64,000 nt of DNA from assembly GCF_019345465.1 (NCBI RefSeq), contig NZ_JAHKRC010000011.1, positions 147,812 through 211,811 on the forward strand. Direction: 5' to 3'. The translations under genes were made by a program, and so were the position numbers. The notes under the pieces were generated by a model. It ran no database searches, was not told the DNA's origin, and saw only the letters and a list, made by a program, of their open reading frames with translations. Below are positions 9,301 to 17,303 of the stretch, one piece after another. The stretch comes from Pseudomonas sp. NKUCC02_KPG (GTDB taxonomy: Bacteria; Pseudomonadota; Gammaproteobacteria; Pseudomonadales; Pseudomonadaceae). Numbering within the stretch: position 1 is the stretch's first letter; each line of letters begins with the position of its first letter.

Positions 9301-9536
9301 GTCGTCCGCACGTTGTCGACATGATCAAGAATGACGAAGTTACCTTGATCATCAACACTACCGAGGGTCGTCAGTCGATTGCTGACTCCTACTCCATTCG
9401 CCGCAACGCGCTGCAGCACAAGATCTACTGCACCACGACCATTGCTGCTGGCGAAGCGATCTGCGAAGCGCTCAAGTTCGGTCCTGAAAAAACCGTGCGC
9501 CGCTTGCAGGATCTACACGCAGGATTGAAGTCATGA
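6315..9536 (+). CDS. carB: Carbamoyl-phosphate synthase large subunit
   Basis: 1073 residues from ATG 6315 (MPKRTDIKSILILGAG), the usual start; an earlier TTG at 6300 is less likely. It has two homologous ATP-grasp halves (about 1-550 and 551-930). The first phosphorylates bicarbonate and the second phosphorylates carbamate. A C-terminal MGS-like domain (about 935-1073) binds allosteric effectors such as UMP and ornithine. ATP-binding stretches such as RPSFTMGGTGGGI and RPSYVLGGRAME are intact. The stop overlaps the greA start (ATGA), so the two are translationally coupled. Confidence 0.98.
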   Translation: MPKRTDIKSILILGAGPIVIGQACEFDYSGAQACKALREEGYRVILVNSNPATIMTDPDMADATYIEPIKWQTVAKIIEKERPDALLPTMGGQTALNCALDLEREGVLEKFGVEMIGANADTIDKAEDRSRFDKAMKSIGLDCPRSGIAHSMEEANAVLEKLGFPCIIRPSFTMGGTGGGIAYNREEFEEICARGLDLSPTKELLIDESLIGWKEYEMEVVRDKKDNCIIVCSIENFDPMGVHTGDSITVAPAQTLTDKEYQIMRNASLAVLREIGVETGGSNVQFGICPDTGRMVVIEMNPRVSRSSALASKATGFPIARIAAKLAIGYTLDELQNEITGGATPASFEPSIDYVVTKLPRFAFEKFAKADARLTTQMKSVGEVMAIGRTFQESLQKALRGLEVGVSGLDPKLDLSNPESMAVLKRELTVPGAERIWYVADAFRAGMTVEDIFGMNMIDPWFLVQIEDLIKDEEKIKTMALSSIDRDAMYRLKRKGFSDARLAVLLGVTEKNLRRHRHKLEVFPVYKRVDTCAAEFATDTAYMYSTYEEECEANPSDRDKIMILGGGPNRIGQGIEFDYCCVHAALALRADGYETIMVNCNPETVSTDYDTSDRLYFESVTLEDVLEIVRVEKPKGVIVQYGGQTPLKLARALEEAGVPIIGTSPDAIDRAEDRERFQQMVERLNLRQPPNATVRSEDEAIRAAGKIGYPLVVRPSYVLGGRAMEIVYEEEELKRYLRDAVKVSNDSPVLLDHFLNCAIEMDVDAVCDGTDVVIGAIMQHIEQAGVHSGDSACSLPPYSLPLHIQDEMREQVKKMALELGVVGLMNVQLALQGEDIYVIEVNPRASRTVPFVSKCIGVSLAMIAARVMAGKTLKEIGFTKEIIPNFYSVKEAVFPFAKFPGVDPILGPEMKSTGEVMGVGDTFGEAFAKAQMGASEVLPTGGTAFISVRDDDKPLVAGVARDLISLGFEIVSTAGTAKFIEAAGLKVRRVNKVTEGRPHVVDMIKNDEVTLIINTTEGRQSIADSYSIRRNALQHKIYCTTTIAAGEAICEALKFGPEKTVRRLQDLHAGLKS

Positions 9537-10009
9537 TCAAGTATCCAATGACCGTCCAGGGCCACAAGGCCCTGGAGGAAGAGCTCGCACACCTGACCAA
9601 GGTTGTTCGGCCGAAGCTGAGCAAGGAAATTGGTACGGCGCGTGAGTTGGGCGATTTGAAAGAAAATGCTGAATACCATGCAGCTCGTGAGCTCCAGGGT
9701 ATGTCTGAGGCTCGTATCCGTGACATCGAAGGCCGTCTGCAAAACGCAGTGGTTATTGATGTGGCAGCGATTCCTCACACCGGCAAGGTGATTTTCGGCA
9801 CCACGGTTGAGATCGCGAACGTTGAAACTGACGAGCGCGTTGTCTATCAGATCGTTGGTGAAGATGAAGCTGACTTCAAACTCGGAAAAATCTCCGTGGG
9901 TTCGCCACTTGCTCGTGCCTTGATTGCCAAGGAAGAGGGTGACGTAGTCGCGGTGAAAACACCTGGCGGTGTTATTGAATACGAGATCATTGAGGTACGT
10001 CACATCTAG
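9533..10009 (+). CDS. greA: Transcription elongation factor GreA
   Basis: 158 residues. The N-terminal coiled coil reaches into the RNA polymerase secondary channel to stimulate cleavage of backtracked RNA. Its tip acidic residues lie around GDLKENAEYHAARE (about residues 41-54). The C-terminal FKBP-like domain follows. It starts inside the last codons of carB (ATGA overlap). A pseudomonad carA-carB-greA operon is known from P. aeruginosa. A GC hairpin at 10015-10035 follows. Confidence 0.98.
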   Translation: MIKYPMTVQGHKALEEELAHLTKVVRPKLSKEIGTARELGDLKENAEYHAARELQGMSEARIRDIEGRLQNAVVIDVAAIPHTGKVIFGTTVEIANVETDERVVYQIVGEDEADFKLGKISVGSPLARALIAKEEGDVVAVKTPGGVIEYEIIEVRHI

Positions 10010-10014
10010 GAATG

Positions 10015-10035
10015 GCGCCCGCCTTGTGCGGGCGC
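10015..10035 (+). terminator. Hairpin after greA
   Basis: GCGCCCGC, loop CTTGT, GCGGGCGC, then ACTTCTTT. A strong stem with only a weak T tract; the likely end of the carAB-greA transcript. Confidence 0.6.
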
Positions 10036-10287
10036 ACTTCTTTGGCGGCTGGCCCGGGTGTTCCGGGTCGGCAGCTTGTGGTTGTTGCACACAGAATTTT
10101 TAGCGGTGCTGGCCTGAACCCGGTTAGCAGCGTTGCAAGTTGAAAGGCGAGTAGCGGGTGCGGGAAGGGTTGCGTTGGGCGTCTCTGGCTGCCTGATGCG
10201 TTGCGCGGGCAGTTCTTGCATGACTCTCGGGTTTATCCCTGGAAGAGTTTCAGGGCGCGCCAGGCGCACCCTTGACCCTTGTCGACA
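10036..10287. other. greA-yhbY spacer, no gene recognised
   Basis: About 250 bases between convergent greA and yhbY. A reverse-strand open frame at 10006-10269 (87 codons) has low-complexity Arg/Pro/Ala-rich content, no recognised family, and runs into greA; I do not accept it as a gene. No clear terminator for yhbY was identified. Confidence 0.5.
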
Positions 10288-10596
10288 TCACTTGAAGCGA
10301 TGGATGTTCGACAGTTGCTTGTTTACATTGACGTTCTTGCGGTACAGAAGCGCCATTTTGCCGATAACCTGTACCAGTTCCGCTTTGCCGGCCTTGCACA
10401 TTTGTGCGACGGCTTCCAGGCGGGATTCACGATCCAGAATGTTGACTTTGATTTTAATCAGCTCGTGATCGCCCAATGCGCGTTCGAGTTCGGCTAAAAC
10501 ACCTTCAGTCAAACCATTATCAGCCACAGTCAAAACTGGTTTCAGATGGTGGCCAATGGATTTGTACTGTTTCTTCTGCTCTTGAGTGAGCGGCAT
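10288..10596 (-). CDS. yhbY: YhbY/CRM-domain RNA-binding protein
   Basis: 102 residues, essentially one CRM (CRS1-YhbY) domain with the IF3-C-like fold. The family loop appears as HHLKPVLTVADNGLTEGV near residues 15-32, and the RNA-facing helix as ELERALGDHELIKIKV. In E. coli the relative associates with pre-50S ribosomal particles. It is transcribed divergently from rlmE (107 bases between starts), another 50S maturation factor. Confidence 0.95.
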   Translation of the reverse strand: MPLTQEQKKQYKSIGHHLKPVLTVADNGLTEGVLAELERALGDHELIKIKVNILDRESRLEAVAQMCKAGKAELVQVIGKMALLYRKNVNVNKQLSNIHRFK

Positions 10597-10703
10597 AATC
10601 TGACCCCTGTGTCTGATCTTGTAAAAAGCGGCGGCCAGTTTACCCGAGCGAGTCCCAGACCGCCCAGTTAATCACGACCCGTTTAAAATTTTTGAGGTGG
10701 CCC

Positions 10704-11354
10704 GTGGCCCGTTCCAAGACTAGCCTTAACTGGCTGAAAGAGCATTTCAACGACCCGTACGTCAAAATGGCGCAAAAAGACGGGTATCGCTCGCGCGCCA
10801 GCTACAAATTGCTGGAGATTCAAGAGCGCGATCGACTCATTCGTCCCGGCATGACAGTGATTGACCTGGGTGCTGCCCCGGGTGGCTGGTCACAGGTGAC
10901 CAGTCGTCTGATCGGTGGTCAGGGGCGTTTGATTGCTTCCGACATCCTGGACATGGACAGTATTCCTGATGTGACCTTCATCAAGGGCGACTTTACCGAG
11001 GACGCCGTACTGGCACAGATCCTCGAGGCAGTAGGAAATACGCAAGTAGACCTTGTGATTTCTGATATGGCCCCCAATATGAGTGGATTGGCCGCTGTGG
11101 ATATGCCCCGGGCGATGTTCCTGTGCGAATTGGCACTGGACCTTGCTGGTCGCGTCCTACGTCCTGGTGGTGATTTTCTGATTAAAGTTTTCCAAGGCGA
11201 AGGCTTCGATCAGTACCACAAAGACATTCGCAAGCTGTTCGACAAGGTGCAGATGCGCAAGCCGTCGTCGTCTCGAGACAGGTCCCGCGAGCAGTATTTG
11301 CTGGGGCGCGGCTTCCGCGGTATCGATGGTTCCGCCAGTGATGAGCGTCTCTGA
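10704..11354 (+). CDS. rlmE: 23S rRNA 2'-O-ribose U2552 methyltransferase RlmE (FtsJ/RrmJ)
   Basis: 216 residues from the GTG at 10704 (ARSKTSLNWLKEH), preceded by GAGGTGG; a TTG at 10692 is inside the RBS and less likely. The SAM-binding loop is VIDLGAAPGGWSQ. The catalytic K-D-K-E set is represented by K in YKLLEIQ, D in SDMAPNMSG, K in FLIKVFQGEG and a later E. It methylates U2552 in the A loop late in 50S assembly. ftsH follows 182 bases downstream, the classic order. Confidence 0.97.
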   Translation: MARSKTSLNWLKEHFNDPYVKMAQKDGYRSRASYKLLEIQERDRLIRPGMTVIDLGAAPGGWSQVTSRLIGGQGRLIASDILDMDSIPDVTFIKGDFTEDAVLAQILEAVGNTQVDLVISDMAPNMSGLAAVDMPRAMFLCELALDLAGRVLRPGGDFLIKVFQGEGFDQYHKDIRKLFDKVQMRKPSSSRDRSREQYLLGRGFRGIDGSASDERL

Positions 11355-11536
11355 CAAGGGCGATAGTTTTTTTTGAATCGCTTTACAGATCTGGCATAAC
11401 GAATATTGTGTAGTCAAAGTTTCACAAAGGGTTACAGACGGAGCCTGCAAGGGTTGTAGGCAATGTAGTAAGTTATGCCGGTGAATATCATGCGAAGCAC
11501 GCTTCAGTAGCGGGGCTTGCTTCAGAGGGTAGCTAA

Positions 11537-13453
11537 TTGAACGATATGGCAAAGAATCTGATCCTGTGGTTGATCATCGCCGCTGTCCTGGTGACAGTGA
11601 TGAACAACTTCTCCAGTCCAAACGAGCCACAAACCCTCAACTATTCCGACTTCATCCAGCAAGTTAAGGATGGCAAGGTCGAGCGCGTTGCCGTGGATGG
11701 CTACGTGATTACCGGCAAACGCAGTGATGGCGACTCCTTCAAAACCATCCGTCCGGCTATTCAGGACAACGGTTTGATCGGTGACCTGGTGGATAACCAT
11801 GTGACCGTTGAGGGCAAACTGCCGGAGCAACAAAGCATCTGGACTCAGCTGCTGGTTGCAAGCTTCCCGATTCTGGTGATCATCGCTGTCTTCATGTTCA
11901 TGATGCGCCAGATGCAGGGCGGTGCCGGCGGCAAAGGCGGCCCGATGAGCTTTGGCAAGAGCAAGGCGCGGCTGCTGTCGGAAGACCAGGTCAAAACGAC
12001 TCTGGCTGACGTAGCGGGTTGTGATGAGGCGAAGGAAGAAGTCGGCGAACTGGTCGAATTCCTGCGAGATCCGGGCAAGTTCCAGCGCCTGGGTGGTCGT
12101 ATTCCTCGTGGTGTGCTGATGGTTGGCCCACCGGGTACCGGTAAAACCCTGATTGCCAAGGCAATCGCGGGCGAAGCCAAGGTGCCGTTCTTCACGATTT
12201 CCGGTTCCGACTTTGTTGAAATGTTCGTGGGCGTCGGCGCAAGCCGTGTTCGTGACATGTTTGAACAAGCCAAGAAACACGCACCCTGCATCATCTTTAT
12301 CGATGAAATCGATGCGGTCGGCCGTCACCGTGGTAACGGCATGGGCGGCGGTCATGATGAGCGCGAGCAGACGCTTAACCAGTTGCTGGTTGAGATGGAC
12401 GGCTTTGAGATGAATGACGGCATCATTGTGATTGCTGCCACCAACCGTCCTGATGTGCTCGATCCTGCGCTGTTGCGTCCAGGTCGTTTTGACCGTCAGG
12501 TTGTGGTTGGCTTGCCGGACATTCGTGGTCGCGAGCAGATCCTCAAGGTGCACATGCGTAAAGTGCCGATGGGCGATGATGTCCAGCCGGGCGTGATTGC
12601 ACGTGGTACTCCGGGCTTCTCGGGTGCCGATCTGGCAAACCTGGTGAACGAAGCTTCCCTGTTCGCAGCGCGCACCGGTAAGCGTGTTGTTGAAATGAAA
12701 GAGTTTGAGCTGGCTAAAGACAAGATCATGATGGGCGCCGAGCGCAAATCGATGGTCATGTCGGACAAAGAAAAGCGCAACACGGCTTATCACGAGGCGG
12801 GTCACGCTATCGTCGGTCGCGTAGTGCCTGAGCATGATCCGGTCTACAAGGTTTCGATCATCCCTCGTGGTCGCGCCTTGGGCGTAACCATGTTCCTGCC
12901 GGAAGAAGATCGTTACAGCCTGTCCAAGCGTGCGCTGATCAGCCAGATCTGCTCGCTTTATGGTGGCCGTATCGCTGAAGAGATGACCCTGGGTTTCGAC
13001 GGTGTTACCACCGGCGCTTCCAACGACATCATGCGTGCCAGCCAGATTGCGCGGAACATGGTGACCAAGTGGGGCTTGTCCGAGAAGCTTGGCCCTCTGA
13101 TGTATGCCGAGGACGAAGAGTCTTACCTGGGTCGTGGCGGTGGTCAGTCTGCAAGCGTGTCGGGCGAAACAGCCAAGCTGATCGACTCCGAAGTACGCAG
13201 CATCATTGATCAGTGCTACAACACGGCCAAGCAGATCCTGACCGAAAACCGTGACAAGCTCGATGCTATGGCTGACGCGTTGATGAAGTACGAAACGATC
13301 GATGCCGATCAGATCGACGACATCATGGCGGGTCGTCCGCCACGCGAGCCGCGTGACTGGGAAGACGGTAGTTCGGGTACCCCGACTGCTCCGACGCTGG
13401 ATAAAACCGAGCGCCCGGAAACACCTATCGGCGGCCCTGCTGCTGATCAATAA
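11537..13453 (+). CDS. ftsH: ATP-dependent zinc metalloprotease FtsH
   Basis: 638 residues from TTG 11537, which has GAGGG at good spacing; ATG 11546 is the alternative. Two transmembrane helices (about 7-26 and 104-124) flank a periplasmic domain, so the rest faces the cytoplasm. The AAA module has Walker A GPPGTGKT (about 197-204), Walker B IIFIDEID and the SRH with RPGRFDR. The zinc protease motif HEAGH is at 419-423. It degrades unassembled membrane proteins and short-lived regulators including sigma-32. The 182-base upstream gap has a small hairpin at 11442-11460 but no certain promoter. Confidence 0.98.
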   Translation: MNDMAKNLILWLIIAAVLVTVMNNFSSPNEPQTLNYSDFIQQVKDGKVERVAVDGYVITGKRSDGDSFKTIRPAIQDNGLIGDLVDNHVTVEGKLPEQQSIWTQLLVASFPILVIIAVFMFMMRQMQGGAGGKGGPMSFGKSKARLLSEDQVKTTLADVAGCDEAKEEVGELVEFLRDPGKFQRLGGRIPRGVLMVGPPGTGKTLIAKAIAGEAKVPFFTISGSDFVEMFVGVGASRVRDMFEQAKKHAPCIIFIDEIDAVGRHRGNGMGGGHDEREQTLNQLLVEMDGFEMNDGIIVIAATNRPDVLDPALLRPGRFDRQVVVGLPDIRGREQILKVHMRKVPMGDDVQPGVIARGTPGFSGADLANLVNEASLFAARTGKRVVEMKEFELAKDKIMMGAERKSMVMSDKEKRNTAYHEAGHAIVGRVVPEHDPVYKVSIIPRGRALGVTMFLPEEDRYSLSKRALISQICSLYGGRIAEEMTLGFDGVTTGASNDIMRASQIARNMVTKWGLSEKLGPLMYAEDEESYLGRGGGQSASVSGETAKLIDSEVRSIIDQCYNTAKQILTENRDKLDAMADALMKYETIDADQIDDIMAGRPPREPRDWEDGSSGTPTAPTLDKTERPETPIGGPAADQ

Positions 13454-13461
13454 GGCTTGAA

Positions 13462-14313
13462 ATGACTTCTGTTCAGTCCTCAACCCGGTTGCCTTGCGGC
13501 AACCGGGTTCTTGATTTGGCCCATACGCATGTTATGGGCATTCTCAATGTCACCCCTGATTCCTTTTCCGACGGCGGCCGCTTTGCTGCTGTGGATGCGG
13601 CTCTGCGCCATGCGCAGGCGATGGTTGAGGCGGGTGCAACTCTGATTGATGTTGGCGGTGAGTCAACTCGCCCCGGAGCGCCTGCCGTTTCGTCTCAGGA
13701 AGAGCTCGATCGGGTTGCTCCTGTTGTCGAGCGTATAAGCCGGGAACTGGATGTCATTATTTCGGTCGATACCTCCGCGCCAATCGTCATGACTGAGGTT
13801 GCGCGTCTCGGGGCGGGGCTCATCAATGATGTGCGCTCGCTGCGTCGTGAGGGTGCCTTGCAGGCCGCTGCGGCCACCGGTTTGCCGGTGTGTCTGATGC
13901 ATATGCTCGGTGAGCCCGGCGACATGCAGGACAATCCGCACTACGAAGATCTGGTGGGCGAGGTGTCGGCGTTTCTGGCTGACAGCATGGCGCGCTGTGC
14001 GGCGGCAGGTATCGGGCCTGAGCGCATCGTGCTGGACCCGGGTTTTGGTTTTGCCAAAACCTTGCAGCACAATTTGAGCCTGTTCAAGCATATGGAGGCC
14101 CTGCATGCGCTGGGTCGACCTTTGCTGGTGGGCGTGTCACGTAAAAGTATGGTCGGGCAAACACTGAACCGGCCGGTTGCAGAGAGGCTCTATGGCAGCC
14201 TGGCTCTTGCGGCATTGGCGATGACCAAGGGCGCGCGCATTCTGCGTGTCCATGACGTTGCCGAAACAGTTGATGTGGTACGGATGATCGCAGCGGTAGA
14301 TTCCGCCGACTAA
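13462..14313 (+). CDS. folP: Dihydropteroate synthase
   Basis: 283 residues, TIM barrel. Signatures: MGILNVTPDSFSDGGRF (pterin and pyrophosphate loop), GGESTRPGA, and later DPGFGFAKT and GVSRKSM, which contact the pterin and phosphate. It joins pterin pyrophosphate with p-aminobenzoate and is the sulfonamide target. It starts 8 bases after ftsH and is followed by glmM after 16 bases, so ftsH-folP-glmM look like one operon. folK lies elsewhere in this window at 37.3 kb. Confidence 0.98.
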   Translation: MTSVQSSTRLPCGNRVLDLAHTHVMGILNVTPDSFSDGGRFAAVDAALRHAQAMVEAGATLIDVGGESTRPGAPAVSSQEELDRVAPVVERISRELDVIISVDTSAPIVMTEVARLGAGLINDVRSLRREGALQAAAATGLPVCLMHMLGEPGDMQDNPHYEDLVGEVSAFLADSMARCAAAGIGPERIVLDPGFGFAKTLQHNLSLFKHMEALHALGRPLLVGVSRKSMVGQTLNRPVAERLYGSLALAALAMTKGARILRVHDVAETVDVVRMIAAVDSAD

Positions 14314-14329
14314 GAATGATGGAGCGCTT

Positions 14330-15667
14330 ATGACAAAGAAGTATTTTGGCACCGACGGTATTCGTGGTCGGGTCGGCGTTTACCCGATTACCCCTGACTT
14401 TATGCTCAAGTTGGGTTGGGCGGCGGGCATGGCGTTTCGTAGCAAGGGTGCTTGCCGGATCCTGGTAGGCAAGGACACTCGCATATCGGGTTATATGTTC
14501 GAATCCGCGCTGGAGGCAGGCCTGTCAGCTGCCGGGGCTGATGTGATGCTGCTGGGCCCTATGCCCACGCCGGCTATTGCCTACCTGACGCGCACCTTCC
14601 ATGCCGAAGCAGGCATCGTGATCAGCGCTTCGCACAATCCTCATGATGATAACGGCATCAAGTTCTTTTCCGGGGACGGCACCAAGCTCCCTGATGATGT
14701 TGAATTGATGATTGAAGAGTTGTTGGACGCACCCATGACGGTTGTCGAGTCTGACAAGCTGGGGAAAGTGTCGCGTATCAATGATGCTCCGGGTCGCTAT
14801 ATCGAGTTCTGCAAAAGCAGTGTGCCAAGCAGTACCAACTTCAGCGGCCTCAAGATTGTTCTCGATTGCGCCCACGGTGCCACCTACAAGGTTGCGCCTA
14901 GTGTTTTCAAAGAGCTGGGAGCCCAGGTCGTCGTGCTGTCGGCCCAGCCTGATGGACTGAACATCAACGAAAACTGCGGTTCGACCCATATGGGGCCGTT
15001 GCAGGCTGCCGTTGTGGCTGAAGGTGCGGACCTGGGCATCGCTTTTGATGGCGATGGTGATCGGGTTCTCATGGTCGATCATACGGGTGCCGTAGTTGAT
15101 GGCGATGAATTGCTGTTCATCATCGCCCGTGATTTGCACGAGCGTGGCAAGTTGCAAGGTGGCGTCGTCGGCACGCTGATGAGCAACCTTGGGCTTGAAC
15201 TGGCGCTGGCTGACCTGGGTATCCCGTTTGTGCGCGCCAATGTGGGTGACCGTTACGTCATCGCTGGCCTGCAAGAGCGCGATTGGCTGGTGGGTGGCGA
15301 GAACTCCGGGCACATCGTCTGCTTCCAGCACACCACGACGGGTGACGCGATCATCGCAGCGCTTCAGGTGTTGCTGTCATTGCGTCGTCGCGATGAAAGT
15401 CTTGCCCAGTCGCGTCAGGCTTTGCGCAAGTGCCCGCAGATTCTGGTGAACGTGCGTTTTGCTGGCGGCGTGAATCCTGTTGAGCACCCGGCGGTCAAGG
15501 AAGCGTGCGCGCGTGTGACTGAGGCCATGAAGGGTCGTGGTCGCGTGCTGCTGCGCAAGTCGGGAACAGAGCCTTTGGTGCGTGTAATGGTCGAAGGCGA
15601 TGACGAAAACATGGTTCGCGGCTACGCCGACGAGCTGGCAAAGCTGGTAAGTGAAGTTTGTGCCTGA
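14330..15667 (+). CDS. glmM: Phosphoglucosamine mutase
   Basis: 445 residues. The phosphoserine loop ISASHNPHDDNG carries the catalytic Ser near residue 101; the metal loop is FDGDGDRV; the substrate loop GGENSGH and the C-terminal phosphate loop RKSGTEPLVRVM are present. It converts glucosamine-6-P to glucosamine-1-P, leading to UDP-GlcNAc for peptidoglycan and LPS. It follows folP with 16 bases and probably continues into tpiA-secG. Confidence 0.98.
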   Translation: MTKKYFGTDGIRGRVGVYPITPDFMLKLGWAAGMAFRSKGACRILVGKDTRISGYMFESALEAGLSAAGADVMLLGPMPTPAIAYLTRTFHAEAGIVISASHNPHDDNGIKFFSGDGTKLPDDVELMIEELLDAPMTVVESDKLGKVSRINDAPGRYIEFCKSSVPSSTNFSGLKIVLDCAHGATYKVAPSVFKELGAQVVVLSAQPDGLNINENCGSTHMGPLQAAVVAEGADLGIAFDGDGDRVLMVDHTGAVVDGDELLFIIARDLHERGKLQGGVVGTLMSNLGLELALADLGIPFVRANVGDRYVIAGLQERDWLVGGENSGHIVCFQHTTTGDAIIAALQVLLSLRRRDESLAQSRQALRKCPQILVNVRFAGGVNPVEHPAVKEACARVTEAMKGRGRVLLRKSGTEPLVRVMVEGDDENMVRGYADELAKLVSEVCA

Positions 15668-15733
15668 ATTCGGCTTGCCAGCGCGGATTTGGTTGGGTAA
15701 CATCTGCGCCCACTTTGACCGACGAGGTAAAGC

Positions 15734-16489
15734 ATGCGTCGCACTATGGTAGCTGGTAACTGGAAGATGCACGGTACCCGCGCCAGCGTCGCTGAGCTGA
15801 TCGACGGTCTGCGTGGTCTGGTCTTGCCAAACGATGTTGATGTTGCAGTATTCCCGCCTCAGCTGTTTATTGATCGAGTGATCAATGGCTTGCAAGGCGC
15901 ACCGATTTCGGTTGGTGCACAGGATGCTGCGGTGGAGTCGGGGCAGGGCGCACTGACTGGCGAGATTTCATCGAGCCAGTTAGTGGACGCAGGTTGCAAG
16001 CTGGTGCTTGTGGGTCACTCGGAGCGCCGCCTGATTTTGGGTGAGCAGGACGAGACGCTCAATCGCAAGTTTGCGGCGGCTCAAGCCTCTGGTTTGACGC
16101 CTGTGTTGTGCATAGGGGAAACCCTGGAGCAGCGCGAAGCGGGGCAAACGCTTGAAGTGGTAGCGCGTCAGCTGAATGTCGTGATTGACGAGTTTGGTAT
16201 TGATGCATTTGTAAATGCTGTGATTGCATACGAGCCAGTTTGGGCCATTGGCACCGGACTGACCGCATCACCGCAGCAGGCGCAAGATGTGCATGCGGCC
16301 ATTCGCGCACAGCTGGCGCAAAAGAATTCTGAAGTGGCACAAGGTGTGCGGCTTCTATACGGCGGCAGCGTGAAGGCGGCCAATGCGGTCGAACTGTTCA
16401 GCATGCCGGATATCGATGGGGGACTCATTGGCGGGGCTTCCCTGAATGCAGATGAGTTCGGTGCGATCATTCGTGCCGCAGGAAACTGA
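15734..16489 (+). CDS. tpiA: Triosephosphate isomerase
   Basis: 251 residues, TIM barrel. Catalytic residues are visible: Asn/Lys in AGNWKMHG (about 9-16), His in VGHSERR (near 95) and Glu in AYEPVWAIGTG (near 168). The phosphate-binding LLYGGSVKAAN follows. It interconverts dihydroxyacetone phosphate and glyceraldehyde-3-phosphate. RBS GACGAGGTAA lies just upstream. secG begins 2 bases after the stop. Confidence 0.98.
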   Translation: MRRTMVAGNWKMHGTRASVAELIDGLRGLVLPNDVDVAVFPPQLFIDRVINGLQGAPISVGAQDAAVESGQGALTGEISSSQLVDAGCKLVLVGHSERRLILGEQDETLNRKFAAAQASGLTPVLCIGETLEQREAGQTLEVVARQLNVVIDEFGIDAFVNAVIAYEPVWAIGTGLTASPQQAQDVHAAIRAQLAQKNSEVAQGVRLLYGGSVKAANAVELFSMPDIDGGLIGGASLNADEFGAIIRAAGN

Positions 16490-16491
16490 AA

Positions 16492-16875
16492 ATGCTGGAT
16501 AACGTCGTAACTGTGTTTCATCTGCTGACAGCATTGGGTGTAATTGCCCTGGTTTTGCTGCAACAGGGTAAGGGAGCGGATGCTGGAGCATCTTTTGGCG
16601 CAGGTGCATCAAATACTGTGTTCGGAAGCCAAGGTTCCTCTACCTTTCTTAGTAAGTTTACTGCTATACTTGCCGCAGGTTTTTTCATAACCAGCTTAGG
16701 GTTAGGTTACTTTGCTAAAGAGAAAGCTGAACAGCTGACTCAAGTAGGTTTGCCAAATCCAGCGGTGTTGGAAGTTCCAGTGCAAAAGCCGGCTTCAGAT
16801 GATGTTCCGGTGCTTCAAGAGCAAAAGTCGGCAACTTCTGCGACTGACGTACCTCCAGCTCAAGAGCAAAAGTAA
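16492..16875 (+). CDS. secG: Preprotein translocase subunit SecG
   Basis: 127 residues. Two transmembrane segments (about 5-22 and 52-70) flank the conserved cytoplasmic stretch QQGKGADAGASFGAG. SecG assists SecYEG-SecA translocation. The tail after residue 75 is variable, rich in Val/Pro/Gln/Glu, and contains an EQK-centred near-repeat. Base composition is somewhat AT-richer than neighbours. The tpiA-secG-tRNA-Leu order is common in gamma-proteobacteria. Confidence 0.95.
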   Translation: MLDNVVTVFHLLTALGVIALVLLQQGKGADAGASFGAGASNTVFGSQGSSTFLSKFTAILAAGFFITSLGLGYFAKEKAEQLTQVGLPNPAVLEVPVQKPASDDVPVLQEQKSATSATDVPPAQEQK

Positions 16876-16903
16876 AACGGGTTTCATGATGTAACGTAGT
16901 ATT

Positions 16904-16989
16904 GCCGAGGTGGTGGAATTGGTAGACACGCAACCTTGAGGTGGTTGTGCCCATAGGGTGTAGGGGTTCGAGTCCCCTTCTCGGTACCA
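16904..16989 (+). tRNA. tRNA-Leu (anticodon GAG)
   Basis: 86 bases including an encoded CCA end. Acceptor GCCGAGG pairs with TCTCGGT. The anticodon stem CAACC/GGTTG encloses TTGAGGT, giving anticodon GAG (reads CUC/CUU). A long variable arm, typical of class II leucine tRNAs, and the T loop GGTTCGAGTCC are present. Confidence 0.97.
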
Positions 16990-17001
16990 ATTATCAAGAA
17001 T

Positions 17002-17022
17002 GCCCGCAGTAGCGGGCTTTCT
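17002..17022 (+). terminator. Terminator after tRNA-Leu
   Basis: GCCCGC, loop AGTA, GCGGGC, followed by TTTCTT. It lies 13 bases after the tRNA end and ends the secG/tRNA-Leu transcript. Confidence 0.8.
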
Positions 17023-17040
17023 TGTATGTGGAAGGTTAGA

Positions 17041-17069
17041 TTGACCCTGAAAAGGATCAACCGTATACT
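17041..17069 (+). promoter_or_regulatory. Sigma-70 promoter of the initiator tRNA operon
   Basis: TTGACC at 17041-17046 and TATACT at 17064-17069, 17 bases apart. It would start transcription around 17076, just before the tRNA at 17086. It is the likely main promoter for tRNA-fMet and the rimP-nusA-infB operon. Confidence 0.8.
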
Positions 17070-17085
17070 TCCGCTCCAGCTTTGT

Positions 17086-17162
<77 letters not shown>

Positions 17163-17172
17163 GTTTTAGCGG

Positions 17173-17195
17173 AGCCCCTTATTAGGGGCTTTTTG
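17173..17195 (+). terminator. Terminator 1 between tRNA-fMet and rimP
   Basis: AGCCCC, loop TTATTA, GGGGCT, then five T residues. It lies 11 bases after the tRNA. Some polymerase must read through if rimP-nusA share the tRNA promoter. Confidence 0.8.
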
Positions 17196-17240
17196 TTAAC
17201 TGGACACTTTATAGCGTCGGTATTCAACGACGTTTCAGAG

Positions 17241-17262
17241 ATGGGCGCTTCGCCCATTTTTT
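17241..17262 (+). terminator. Terminator 2 between tRNA-fMet and rimP
   Basis: ATGGGCG, short loop, CGCCCAT followed by six T residues. This is the second intrinsic terminator in 100 bases, placed 42 bases before the rimP start; it is a candidate attenuator of the rimP-nusA-infB operon. Confidence 0.8.
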
Positions 17263-17303
17263 CATTTTGCACAGCATGCACAAACATGCACTAGGGGGTT
17301 CAG

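Noticed and set aside
10006..10269. 87-codon reverse frame between greA and yhbY
   Set aside because: Low-complexity Arg/Pro/Ala content, overlaps greA and no conserved family recognised.
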